Positions 13,678 through 25,204 of a stretch of 64,000 nucleotides of DNA are shown here, piece by piece. The DNA is taken from assembly GCF_002775205.1 (NCBI RefSeq), contig NC_036462.1:32727114-32791113 (forward strand), given 5' to 3'. A program made the position numbers and the translations under genes. The notes beneath the pieces are model-generated. The model saw only the letters and a program-made list of their open reading frames with translations. It did no database searches and was not told the origin of the DNA. Source of the DNA: Xiphophorus maculatus (Eukaryota; Chordata; Actinopteri; Cyprinodontiformes; Poeciliidae). Every line of letters begins with the position of its first letter. Position 1 is the first letter of the stretch.

Positions 13678-14989
13678 ACAAAGTCAAAAGGGGAAAAGTG
13701 AGCAAAGTGATAGAGTCAACTAACTAATGAATTCTGATAATAAAAAACTGGAATAAACTAATTAGTAAGAGAAAAATGGAAAAAAAGACCATAATGGAAC
13801 AATATCACAGTTTAGTTGATGTACATGTGTTAAAACAAGAACATGTAAAGATTTGAGGGTTTTTTCTTATTAGCATCTACAGGTACTGTAGGTTACCAAG
13901 GAACCAGCAGAACAGGTGTGTGTTTGTGTCTGTGTGTGAGAAGCCAAACTAACTAGCCAGTGAGCTAATGGCTAGAACAAAGAATAAGGAGGTACCATGT
14001 GGGAAATCGGCGCCAAATTAGAACAAAGGTACAATGTAACAATGGCTAAGCTAGCTTTAGAAGCAAGACAAAGAAGAAAATGGCCTTTAGTGGTTCCTCC
14101 AGGTATAGAAAAACTTTAATGTATTGGAGCAGAGAGAGAGAAAAGAAAAGTAAAGCAAAGCTAATGTGCTGGTTTCAACTCTGTTATTAATTTGTTTAGT
14201 TATACAAATTTCACTCAGTACTCTGCTTTGGGTCCAATCATTTAAATCATTTAACAGTGGATTAACAGTTCAGACACAAATATTCAAACGGGTCACATTA
14301 AACGAAATCTAAATCGTTGTATTTATAGATAATTTATCTCTGCCCAGACACCTAAAGAAAACCTTCGTCTTACCGATGACTCTCAGCAGTGTCCTTTGGA
14401 TATAAAGTCCGGGGGAAAAAGTCCCTCCAAAAAATTAAAAATACAAAAGAGATCGCCTGTGGCAAAAGCTGGCCTGTCTAGCTTAGTGCAGGTTAATCAT
14501 GTTACACTGATTTTATACTCACTCTTACAAGTATGCCTTGTAATATGAACATGTGGCTTACTGATGATACGAGGAGCGGTTGTATCGGATCTTGAAATTG
14601 ACATTTGAAAAGTTCTCCAACTTTGATTTTTCCAGTTGAGTTTTCCGACTTGGAAGAAAGAACTTCTGAGTTCAGATTACAAAAGGAACGTAGCGCTGTG
14701 CTTCCTCTACTCAGCTGGAACGCCACCAGGTAACAGCGATAACGGTCTGAAATCAGGGTCCCAGGAGATGTAGTTTGATCAATCAATTTTCAGAGAAGCT
14801 GCGCAGAATGGTTCAGGAACAAGGAGAGCTTTTGAGATTCTAATACGCTTTATTCTTTTTTATTCACTTTGGGAATTATCCTTCAAAAAAATCTGCAGCT
14901 CAACGCCAAATCCACCAACGCAACAACCAAACACAACAAAGCAGAAACAATGTCTATATTTCAACAGCTCAACCATGAAAACTTAGAAG

Positions 14990-15270
14990 AAATTAGAAAT
15001 AAATTACGCTCCTCCTTCGATGTTGATTTCCTACCCACAACGTTCTGCCTGTCATTACTTCAATGCACCACAAATCTGGAACAAACTTCCAGAAAACTGC
15101 AAAACAGGCGAAACACTGAATTCCTTTAAATCAAGGCTAAAAGCCAGATGTTCAGAGCTACCTTTGACTAGCATTGGTGGAACATTGACAAACATATATT
15201 TGATGTGTAGTTTCTTGATGATTTTGATGATGACATTTGACAGAATGTCATGTTTATTGCTTGTTTTTTA
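14990..15270 (+). mobile_element. LINE fragment related to that at 6330-6730
   Basis: The frame near 15060-15155 reads NAPQIWNKLPENCKTGETLN then SFKSRLKARC, the conserved C-terminal end of a fish LINE polyprotein, followed by a T-rich 3' part. Confidence 0.7.
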
Positions 15271-15719
15271 GCTGATGACTGGATGATGTTCTTATGAAAG
15301 TTATTATACAAACAAATGTGACTTATTTCTGCCTTACTAGCCTTATATTGCTAGTTATTCAGTGAACTCTCACCTGTTTTGATTATGTGGAACAAAAATG
15401 TTGCAGCTTTTCTTTTTTATTCTATGGGTCCAGTATCTGTAGAAGGCTTTCTGCCTGTCTTTTAACTTTTCCGAACAAGTTTTGCACAGGTCTCAAAATG
15501 ACACGTTCATGAAAGATTCCAGCAGCTGATTCAGATCTGAGACTTATCTTTTGGTGAGTATCTGACACATCTCTCCCCCACCACCACCACCACCTCTTCC
15601 TAACCTCACACTGGCTCTGTTCGCTGACCCCTGCTGCCTCTGGAGCAGCTTTGGCCGTCATGTTCATCAGGTCCCCTGTGCTGCAGCCAAACAAGCTCAC
15701 AATGAAAAATGCCTCCACA

Positions 15720-15910
15720 TTTCCCCGGTTTCATAAACACCATCTGAAACAAAAGTCCCTTATCGTCGGCGCGTATTATTCACCGTGTTAATTGGAGGGA
15801 AAATAGATGCATTGTGCATCTTGACGGTGCTGTTCAAACAAGATAAGGCGCCGCGCGAGCAGGTCCGAGACAGTGGCCGATGAATGAATTGTTTAACAGA
15901 GCAAGTGTGA
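15720..15910. promoter_or_regulatory. Conserved-looking noncoding block
   Basis: It mixes CG-containing words (GTCGGCGCG, GGCGCCGCGCG) with homeobox-like TAATTG and GATAAGG in non-repetitive sequence flanked by AT-rich DNA. Only alignment to other fishes would show whether it is conserved. Confidence 0.25.
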
Positions 15911-16419
15911 AAAAGTTGGAGACACGCTTTCTTTCCTCCCTCCCTCTCCCTCGCTCTCTCTTGCTCGCCTGTGTCTGTGGGACCAGTCTGAAAACCTGCT
16001 GGCAGATGTCGATACCTGACACAAACAGAGCAGTGCTGTTGCTTTCAATGTACTTGTTTAAATACACAGTCGTAAACAGTCATGTCCCTTAAACACAAGA
16101 CTGAAGCTGCTGTTATTATCTGATCTCCAGAATCTGAAAGATGGAATCTTCAAACTTGGTCTTATTTTTTTTGGATCGTTCTTAACTGTCTCTCAAATTA
16201 TAGTTTTTTTTTGCACTTTGTTTCTTTAGGAAAAATGCACACAAATCAATGTTATTATGTCGCTAAAGTATTTTGCAGACACTTATAAACTTTATCTGAA
16301 TTTTGTCATGGTTTCAACAGAATAATTCAAAGGAAAAACAAACAAAAAAGCACCCGGAGGTCAGAAATATGATGACATATACAACTTTAAAAAAAAAAAT
16401 CAACTTTAAAAAAAAAAAA

Positions 16420-16463
16420 TCGATATGGATTTTTTTTATAGACAAAAAAAAAATCCATATCGA
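16420..16463. repeat. Perfect inverted repeat, 18-bp arms
   Basis: Arms 16420-16437 (TCGATATGGA then T8) and 16446-16463 are separated by 8 nt. Sequence further right, GTGTACCCCTAA, resembles the end of a hAT-like element, so it may be the core of a MITE. Confidence 0.85.
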
Positions 16464-16464
16464 C

Positions 16465-17660
16465 CAAAATCAAATCGGTGTACCCCTAATTGTTCCTTCC
16501 CCCCCAATGGTGGTTTCATAAGAGCATCAATTAAAATCAATATATTCAAAACTATGACTTCATGTACCACTATCTAATTGGTCGAGCAGCATATTTGATA
16601 ATACCTTTTACTTTTAGAGTGGTAAAAATGTAACTTTTTCATTTGATACCAATCAATTAGTATCAAATTGATACCAATAAAATATGCGGTATCACACTCC
16701 TCTAATACAAAGTAAGGTAATCAAAAGTGGATCTGATTTAGATCCACCACTCAGCAAAAGCTCACATTTCAAATAATCTGCTAATACTGTCGAAACATTT
16801 CAGGCTAGAAAAACACAAAAACTAGGAAATATGAGGTATTGACGTTCTGCTTTCAGCTTTTCTGTTTTCGTTCTGCATATTACAAAACAATTACACTTTT
16901 ACCAAGTTCCCTCACTGTGTAAAAAATGTATTAAACAAACACTAAGACTGAATCAAATTGTGAATATGAAATGATTAGTAACCAGGTTACAACAGATGTT
17001 TTTTGACTCTGTATTTACACATTTACCACAAACCATAACCTGTTTTTTCTCCAGCTACAGTAGAAAACGGTCAAAATATATTAAAGAAGAATTCATCATT
17101 TTATCGCTGACGTCCAGAAAGTTTGCATCTTGGTCAGTTTTAGACTCAGAAGTTAAAAAAATAAAGATAAAAAAACAAAACAATGGACTTTGCTGCATTT
17201 GGCGTGTTTGAAACTGTACACCTTGCACAATACCTGTTCCCTCCACCCTGCACGGAAAAACACTGATTGTCCACACTGAATGTAGAGAATAAATATGTCA
17301 GTAATTATGTTTTTGGTAGAGGTAGCAGAGATGTCTGTGTGTGATACCATGGACTGGAAAATGGAAAAAAAAAAAAAACAAACAAAAACCACAAGTATCA
17401 CACTGTGCATGTAGAAAGTTCTCATACAGGTTGAAACAACCCACCATGAGACTGTGGGTTCTGACTCAGTCAGTATCGCTGCCTGGTTACTCAGAAAGAT
17501 ATTAAAGATAGGAAATCTGTGGCATTTTGTGCTTGCAAGGTGAAACTGTGCATTTTTAGATCAGGAGTGTTCTCTTAATATAATCTTAAAGCAGTTTTGC
17601 TACATGCTTACCGTAGGCAAAAGTAATCTGAAAATCATCTGGATGTTTTCTACAGGAATT
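16465..17660. other. Intergenic, nothing recognised
   Basis: It is AT-rich with short frames only. Confidence 0.4.
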
Positions 17661-17689
17661 GTTGGTTTTGGTAGCCTGGCAATAAACAA

Positions 17690-18068
17690 GCCCCGCGTTC
17701 TACGCTTCGCTTCGTCCAGAAGGTCTGTACTCTCCGCTGTTGAGAAACGATCACTTCCTGGAGGACTTTGTTGAGATTTTCAATTTTACCCATTACCGTT
17801 TGACGGTGATGTATGTAAAGCGGCAATTCGATTCTATGAAGCTAACAGAAATTACAAGCACTGAAATCAACCGTCCTCCACTGCGAAGAGAGAAGTGCCG
17901 AACTGTTGATGTTGATTCAATATTTGGAATCTCGTCAACAGTTTCCCTCACTTCCTCCGCTTACATTGCTGAAACTACATGCGGACTACAATTCTAAAAC
18001 AGAACAGAAAATTGTTCACAACTTCCCCTTCTGTTCACTGATTGGCTGAGTGGAAATTCTACCAGAGG
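17690..18068 (+). repeat. Interspersed repeat, copy 2 of 2
   Basis: It matches 7380-7690 over several ordered words and continues further left. Its right part is interrupted by the insertion at 18079-18208. Confidence 0.5.
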
Positions 18069-18078
18069 AATCCAAGTG

Positions 18079-18208
18079 GCCCTGCGACAGACTGGCGACC
18101 TGTCCAGGGTGACCCCACCTCTCACTCGAAACGTTCGCTGGCGATAGGCACCAACACCTCCAGATCCCACTAGGGACAAGGGTGTAAAGAAAATGGATGG
18201 ATGGATGG
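18079..18208 (+). mobile_element. SINE-like retroposon with (GGAT)n tail and target-site duplication
   Basis: This 130-bp element starts GCCCTGCGACAGACTGGCGA, ends in GGAT repeats and is flanked by perfect 10-bp copies of AATCCAAGTG (18069-18078 and 18209-18218). These are the marks of target-primed insertion. A minus-strand relative is at 47305-47430. It may be a truncated 3' end of an RTE/Rex3-type LINE rather than an independent SINE. Confidence 0.8.
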
Positions 18209-18227
18209 AATCCAAGTGAATAATAGA

Positions 18228-18895
18228 AAGCCCAGATGGACTTGTCTTCTCATCCTTTCCTGCGGAGGATGAGAAGAGCACACCTGCCCCCGCCCATCCT
18301 CAAGACATTCTACAGAAGCACCATAGAGAGCATTCTGACCAGCTGCCTCTCTGTGTGGTGTGGAGGCTGCAGCGCCTCCGACTGGAAGAACGTGAGGAGA
18401 GTGGTGCGGACAGCAGAGAGGTTCATCGGGGCCTCCCTTCCCTCCATTCAGGACATTTCATCCCAGCGCTGCGTGTCCCGAGGCCGAAACATCGTCAGTG
18501 ACCCCTCACACCCCCACCATGGACTGTTCTCCCTGCTGCCCTGTGGAAAGAGGTTCTGCAGCATCCGGTGCAGGTCCACCAGGTTCAGAAACAGCTTTTT
18601 CCCACTTGCCATCAGACTGCTGAACTCTTAACTGGACTGCACTCAAAAACTGGTCTCCACTTTATACCTTGCACATGTACAGAGCTAAATAACTTCTATT
18701 TTACTGTCAGTCCTGCACTTTATATTTTATATTCATATTTATATTCATATTTTATACTGTATTTTATTTTATTCTGGAGTAACCTCACAACATTGGAACC
18801 TCAAAACATTGTCCTGAGCTGTACACAACGAAATTTCGTTCTGTATACAGCCTGTGCATGCAGAATGACAATAATATCAGTCTAAGTCTAAGTTG
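18228..18895 (+). mobile_element. LINE 3' fragment with reverse-transcriptase C-terminus
   Basis: One frame holds LKTFYRSTIESILTSCLSVW, then RRVVRTAERFIGASLPSIQD, then FRNSFFPLAIRLLNS and a stop, the C-terminal part of an L2/CR1-like LINE polyprotein common in fishes. The 3' part has ACGAAATTTCGTTCTGTATA and AGAATGACAATAA, and ends in short TCTAAG repeats. The 5' end is truncated, as is usual for LINE insertions. Confidence 0.85.
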
Positions 18896-18899
18896 TAAG

Positions 18900-20375
18900 C
18901 AAGATATGAATGGCGTTGGAAGGCAATGGCCAGGGTACCAAAGATTAGGAAAACGTGAAAATGTTCAACGTTTTTATCATTTATTTCAGAAAATTAATCT
19001 TTGATTGATTTATTCCATACAGTGGTGTGAAAAAGAGTTTGCTTTCTTCCTGATTTCTTTTTTTTTGGCATGCTTGTCACACTTCAGTGTCTCAGAACAC
19101 CAAACCAGTTTCAATATTACTCAAAGACAACACAAGAAAACACAGAAGGCAGTTTTTAAAACATGCAAACCTACAAGGCCCTGTGTCTCCAAGAGTTGAA
19201 TAAACGCTTAAAAAAACTGACAGAAGAAAAAGGTAGGAGTGAGAGCTATTTCCCAGGATGCTTAGCGGCATGTTTTGTGTCCGGAGTGAGATGGAAGTGT
19301 GTTACCGGTACACTGACTTGCTTCTTGTGTGTTAGTAACGTGTTCTAATGTTCTTTTTAAAGCAACTGCCAGCTTGTAACGCTTGAAATAAATGTCTTCT
19401 CATATTATTTGAAGTCTGTTCAAAATGAATATTTGAGCAGGTATCAGAATGATGTTTCATAAAATGCATTGTCATCTGCTTTGCTCATTCTAGTTGAGTC
19501 CAGAATTTAAATTCTATGAACTTAAAATTAGTATTTATTTTAACTTGATAATGTGACGTGAGTGAAAATAATACAGAAATAAATTCTTGTTCAGCTAGGT
19601 GAGGGCAGCTCACTTATGAACTTTCATTTCTGAGTTAAAAGCAAAATAATTTTCTATTTGACTTTATTTGCATTTTCATGGCAGGAGGTGAACCTTCATT
19701 TTCAAGTTAAATCGCCTACAAATGTTTTACAGTGTAGATGTGACTCTCATATGGTTAGCATGGATTTGATTTGTAACCCAATAAGTACAGGAAAAGTTCA
19801 AATAAATTTGATGTACTGTTTAAAGAATTATTTCATTTAAAATTACATTTTGTGTTGTAAATAGATGCCACGTTATTTTTTTAAGTTATCATTTAAATGT
19901 GCAAATGTGTTGTAAATCTGCTTTCATCTCAGTTTTTTTCATACTTGCACTGACAGTAAGTAGCTGCATCCGTGGTCCAAGTTCGCAGAGAATGTTCCTC
20001 AATGAATGGGAAAGGAAATGCTCTGCCAAGGCTGCAGAGGTCAAGCTTCTCAGGTGGACGGAGGGGGGCGGGCGTGAAGAGCAGGTGAGCAATGGAGGGG
20101 GAACAAAGAACCAACACCAGCCATAAACCCCCCAACTCCCTTCCTCATCCCGTCTGCCTTCCTTTCTCCTCAGAACAATTGCCACTGACAGGAACAGGAT
20201 GTGATGTAGAGAGGAGGTTGATCTAACCAGGGCACTTCCTTTTGGCCAAACCAGACGAGGAAAGAGAAGGTAGGAAGGACAGGCGTGGAAATGAGAAAAG
20301 ATGGATTCATAGGTGGCAGGGCATCCTGTTTGGGTATGTGCGTGTGGGGGCCGTTCCTATTTATAGCGTGTTTCA
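18900..20375. other. Intergenic, nothing recognised
   Basis: The short frames match no known family. Confidence 0.4.
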
Positions 20376-20384
20376 CTTTCAGGC

Positions 20385-21120
20385 TTTACAAAGTGCCTGG
20401 CAAAAAGATTACAAATATTTACACACCTCCAATTATTTCACATTTGGTCTCTTTTACAACTACAAACCTTGGAGTATTCTATTTGGGACTGAGCATCATA
20501 CACAAAATTGAAAGACGTGCATAGTTGTGACAGGACAGGAGAATGACTCACAGATTTGAAATGTTTTTACAAATAGAAATCTGAAAAGTGTGAAGTAACT
20601 TCTGGATTTACCTCTTTGAGTTCCAGCAGCACCAACTTCACGCATTTAGCGACCCAACATTTTGTCCATTTAAACTCTATCAGATTAGAGGGAGAACATC
20701 AGTAGACATCACTTTTCCCAACACGGATTCTCAACAGAAGTTAGGACTTTGACTGAACCATTCAAAGCCAGTCAAAGTCCTAGCCAAGGCCGAGGTTAGT
20801 CCTAACTTAGGTTTACGTAGGACAGGCGTGGAAATGAGAGAAGATGGATTTGTCATGTCTCATACACACGTCAGCTGTTGGGTAAAATCAGATCTACTTG
20901 TTTGAAACTGTGCCAGAATCCACGTCTCCAGCAACACTCTGGACAAAACTAAGCACATAACAAGGGGCTTTTTATCATGTTTTCTAGCAACTCTCACTGT
21001 AGTTTGCTGAACTTCAAAAGGTTTAACAATGGTTTTGTAACCCTTCCCACACATATTAAAGTCAGTGATTTCATGTCTCATCTGTTCTTGAATGTCTCTA
21101 GTTTGGGACATGTGTGGTTG
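20385..21120. repeat. Decayed repeat of a common fish DNA-transposon-like family
   Basis: It includes AAATAGAAATCTGAAAAGTG (20571-20590), TCTCAACAGAAGTTAGGACT and ACTTTGACTGAACCATTC, words that recur with changes near 41,380-41,430 and 62,500-62,560. A hairpin (20742-20755 with 20769-20782) lies inside. The right part (20860-21110) may belong to another element. Confidence 0.45.
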
Positions 21121-21719
21121 TGTTTTTAAAGGATTTTCTGATTCTACTGGCCTTTCCTAAAACGTGAGGTGAAGGTTGTGAGAGACAGGGAAGACATGGG
21201 GCCAACAGGCCGGGTCGAGAACTGAGGCCTACATACATGGGTTGCACGCTTTACCCCTGCGTCACCGCTGCATCCTTGTGTTTTGTACTTTTAGCCTACT
21301 TCATATTGCCAGACAACCTGCAGTGCAAAAAACATCAGTTTCAAAATAAGTTAAAAAGATAGAAAACGAGACGTTTTGCACCTTTGTGAGTGAAAAAAAT
21401 CTGCCAATGTAACTAATACATTTTTATAAATATTCCAGCATTGTTGACTTAAAACAAGCTCCTGTATCTTGCTGAAAAGTTACTTGTAAGTTAGTTTTTT
21501 CTTATTTCAATTGTACTAAATTATTCACACTAAGAACTAGACAAGAATGTTTGGTAAGGTTTTGTGCTTTTCAATCATTTCATGATAGTTTGGGTGTGTC
21601 AGTAATCTCTGGATATTACATTTCTACATAGTTCCAGGTTGGTTTTTATCGCTTTTTCCACTTGATAAACAAAATGACTTGAGAACTGTATTTTATATTT
21701 ACTCAGATTGTTATTAGAG

Positions 21720-22160
21720 AAAATGAGAGACTGGTCTGCCATGTGAAAACAACAGCAGCTTGAGGCATTGTGCATCACAACACCGGCCTCCGTTGCTGCT
21801 ATTCCGACTATGGGAACTCTCTATTCTAGCCGGCCGGGCTGCCGGTATCTGCACAGTCTCACTTCCCTCAGCCTTCCTTGAGAATGTCAGCTGGCATGTG
21901 GCATTGAGAGTCGGCCATCCATTCCTGCGTTCACAGTACAGACACAAAGCATGTGGCACTTGACAGCGATGCCTGGCGAGAGAAGCTGCTGTCCGCCGCG
22001 GCCATTTTAAGACGCGGCTGAGGCGTTCCCTGCCCTGAAAGGCGACACTTCTGCCTGCGCAATCGAGGCTCCTTGCATCTTTTCTTTCCCCCCACTTGTG
22101 AGCTCTTGTCTTTCCTCGGCTGCTAATTTCCGTCACACTTTCCTTTCTGTGTGGGGCAAG
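21720..22160. promoter_or_regulatory. CG-containing conserved-looking block
   Basis: It is clearly richer in CG than its flanks, with GCCGGCCGGGC near 21,830 and CCGCGGCCATTTTAAGACGCGG at 21996-22017, which contains a YY1-like GGCCATTTTAA. No coding exon was found. It could be a CpG-island promoter or an enhancer. Confidence 0.25.
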
Positions 22161-22429
22161 CCTGGGCTGTGTGTTATTAATACTATTGTTAACTGCACAC
22201 TCAAGGCTGCGCTCCCTGACTCAGCTCATCATATTACAGAGATATTGTTCACAACAGAGAAATTGCCAGTGCTGTTTTATATAAAACTGTCTATAAATAT
22301 AACAGGGAACGTCTTGTCCAACTATGGAGACATGCAGGTTGGTTGTCATGATGTGTTCTGGCAACACAAGACTTTCTTCTTGGGGTTGGTAGATGTTTGG
22401 TTGTGGTGACTTCTTAGAAATGAATGTAT

Positions 22430-22720
22430 TTTTTTTTTTTCAATCAATCAAGTTTTTTTTAATCATTATTATTATTATTGTATAGCTCATTTCAGGAACA
22501 CCATAGTTCAAAGTGCTTAACATCGTGAAAACATTTGTTAAAAATCCATCATAAGCCCATCAAATAGTCAACAGTTGTGAAAACCAATAGCATGGACATT
22601 ATTTTAATGATCAGTGCACATCAAGATATGCCAATCTTCCACTTATTGTGGTTCGAAAGCAGCTCTAAACAGGTGGCTCTTTAGTCTTGGTTTAGAGACT
22701 AAAAACTTAACAACTTAGCA
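22430..22720 (+). repeat. Interspersed repeat with TCAAAGTGCTTAACAT, copy 1
   Basis: It has the order CAATCAATCAAG, TATAGCTCATTTCA, CAAAGTGCTTAACAT, CAGCTCTAAACAGGTGG, TTTAGTCT, familiar from many fish genomes. Confidence 0.6.
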
Positions 22721-23089
22721 GCTTATAAAATGAAAAAATAAAGTGTTAGATGCAAGATGGACAACTGATGGAAGGTTTCCATTTATTTTTCATAGTCTTG
22801 AAATATGACTACGAGGAATGTAACAATTTCTTTCAGTGAAAGAACGAAATATGACTATGATTTCGGTGAAACAACTGTTGTTGTCTAGGATGTGACAGTG
22901 AGAGCTCCATCTACAGGCCAAATTTAGGATGTACACGCACTGTCAGAGAAACTGTTACAGTCTCTGTTTTTTTGTTCTTTTTTATTTTTTTTATTTCAAT
23001 TCATCTGAATGTCTTAGAGAGCCAGACTGGCAATAAGTTTTCCACTTTTCTGTTCTCTTTTTTTAGTTTAAAAGTAGCATACCTCTTAG

Positions 23090-23290
23090 GTGAGTCAAGT
23101 CAAGTTTCAAAGTGCTGTACATGATAAAGCCATAATACAGTAACCAGATATGAAACAAGCAATAAACACTACATTTTGTCAAATGCCACCATCAAGCAAA
23201 TACTCAAATTTGCTGATTAATGTTTCAATAATTGTTAATCAAAGGCAACTCCAAGCAGGTGCGTTTTTAGACAGACTGAATAAAAATACA
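23090..23290 (+). repeat. Same repeat family, copy 2
   Basis: CAAGTCAAGTTTCAAAGTGCT, then AATCAAAGGCAACTCCAAGC, then AGGTGCGTTTTTAGAC follow the order seen in 22430-22720. Confidence 0.55.
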
Positions 23291-23299
23291 AACCAAACT

Positions 23300-25000
23300 T
23301 TTCAAGTCTATATTTGGAATACGTTTTTGAAAACAACGTATAATTTTCTTTCCATTTCACTACTATGCATTTATTTGTGTTATATAAAATATCGTGACAC
23401 AATGTGAACATGTTCAAGGGTTGTAATCACTTTTGCAAACCACTGTGCAAAAGTAACAGTGTAGAGGACAAGCTACTTTTATTGTTATTTAAGCATAATA
23501 AAATTAGATATATTACGGTAGTCTATTTGGACATGAAATGTTGAAATGAATTTGTAAATGTCTACAAATATAACAATGCCAGTATTGCAGATTTAAACAA
23601 AAATATACATATAGAAGAAGTACTGTATACATACATAGGTTATAGTTGTATGGTCCAGTGAAATATTTTTGGCATTTCATTTTCTTTTTAAAAGTTTATT
23701 ATTATTATTATTATTTCTGTTATTGAAATAGAAAATTATTGTGGTGATAGAAATCTTTAACATTTGACAATTTAGCTGTAATTCTGCTGGTACAGAAGCC
23801 CAGCACTCATTAAAGCACATGAGTTTGTAAAACACATAAACACTAACACCTAAAGCCTCGAACATTAGCCGCGAGTATTAATGCGCTGATTTAAAGGATT
23901 GGACTTTAGCAACAAGAGAGTTGCTGTCGTAATAGGTAGGTAAAGCAGTAGAAAAAAACTATTCACGTATTACTTTATGTGCAAACAAAGATATTACGGA
24001 ACCATCCAACTAACAGCAGTTCTATGTAGTTTGCTCATGATTGCATTCCTGGGGTAAATAGATTACTTTTCGAATACCGCCTCCTGGTGGAAATAGTATG
24101 TCACTACTTTCACAAAAGAAGAAACGAGAACGTCATGTTAATTTGTATTGATCAATTTGTACTTTATATGAAAAGAAAATGTTAATGAACGATTCTCTAG
24201 TCTTTCTGATATTTTCAAAGTGTTTTGATAGTTACTTCAAAAATTATGAAATAAAATGGAAAGAACAAATACTCTTTTAATATTTAAAGACTTCATAGTT
24301 TGTTGTAAAAATACATTATAAGTTTCAAATGAGGTGGATTGGTAGTTCTAGTCAACAGCTCATAGTGTCATTCAGGTCTTCTTATTGTGAATTCACTTCT
24401 CAGCTTCCTGGAAAATTGAGTTGTTAGCATGTCATGAGACAGTTAAACAATTTCTTGGGTTTCTATTTTTTTTTATGCAAAAAACCTCAAAATCTTTTTG
24501 ACAATAACACACCAGTTATTGTCATAACTGGTGTGTAGAATTTTGCGGAAAGAGATTAATTTAATACGATTTCAAATAAGGCTGTAACATAACAAAATGT
24601 GAAAAAAGTGAAAAGCTGTGAATAAGTTCCAGATGCGCTGTATATTACTCAGAAACAGAAAATATTTTAAGAAAGAGCTCACGAAGGATCTGAAAAGGAA
24701 CTTCACTTATATTTCAGCTAATGCTTTCTTAAAAAGGCAGTGGGGAGCAAAGCAGAGGACATCTAGACAGTTAAAGAACCAAAATAACTCCAAATATAAA
24801 TGGGATGAAAGTCAAGTTAAAAATAAATGTATTTTGAAACATAAAAATCTTGCCTAAAACAGACCTTTCAGGTGACTAAGATAAATTGTAATGGATTTTG
24901 TTGTTTGTTTATTGTACATTATCTCAAGCCACTATCTGATCTAACATGATCAGAAAGTTTCTGTATTTATGACCTCCCTCCTCTGGAGGCGCTGTTTCAC
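23300..25000. other. Intergenic, no gene seen; one hairpin
   Basis: It includes a perfect inverted repeat (24507-24519 with 24524-24536, 13-bp arms, loop TGTC). Confidence 0.5.
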
Positions 25001-25014
25001 TTCACTAGCCGTTC

Positions 25015-25150
25015 ATACAGGCGCGGAAGGCGGAAGCAAACGCGCCATTGTAGCAGATTTGCAACGTGAGTGGAACGTTAAGGCGCTCTGAACCCAGAAA
25101 GGGTGCTGTTTTTTTAACGCTTTCATCTCGTTGGTGTTTTTGTTGGAGAA
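25015..25150 (+). promoter_or_regulatory. snrpe: Probable snrpe promoter and 5' UTR
   Basis: Just upstream of the start codon is a short CG-rich stretch with two adjacent CGGAAG motifs (25024-25029 and 25031-25036), the core of ETS-family sites, followed by CGCCATTG (25043-25050), close to a YY1 site. This pairing is typical of TATA-less promoters of housekeeping genes. The transcription start itself is not visible. Confidence 0.5.
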
Positions 25151-25204
25151 ATGGCGTACAGAGGACAAGGACAGAAGGTCCAGAAGGTTATGGTGCAGCC
25201 TATT
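25151..25204 (+). CDS. snrpe: snrpe coding exon 1
   Basis: It encodes 18 residues from the start methionine to QPI and ends on a codon boundary. The donor is GTATCCTTT, a match to the U12-type consensus rather than GTRAGT. Confidence 0.95.

Larger units (their letters stand above)
9500..14860. other. Intergenic DNA, no gene seen
   Basis: Apart from a (CCAT)n array and one 20-bp hairpin I see nothing supportable. Short frames near 10,539-10,772, 11,943-12,140 and 14,502-14,786 match nothing known to me. Confidence 0.5.
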
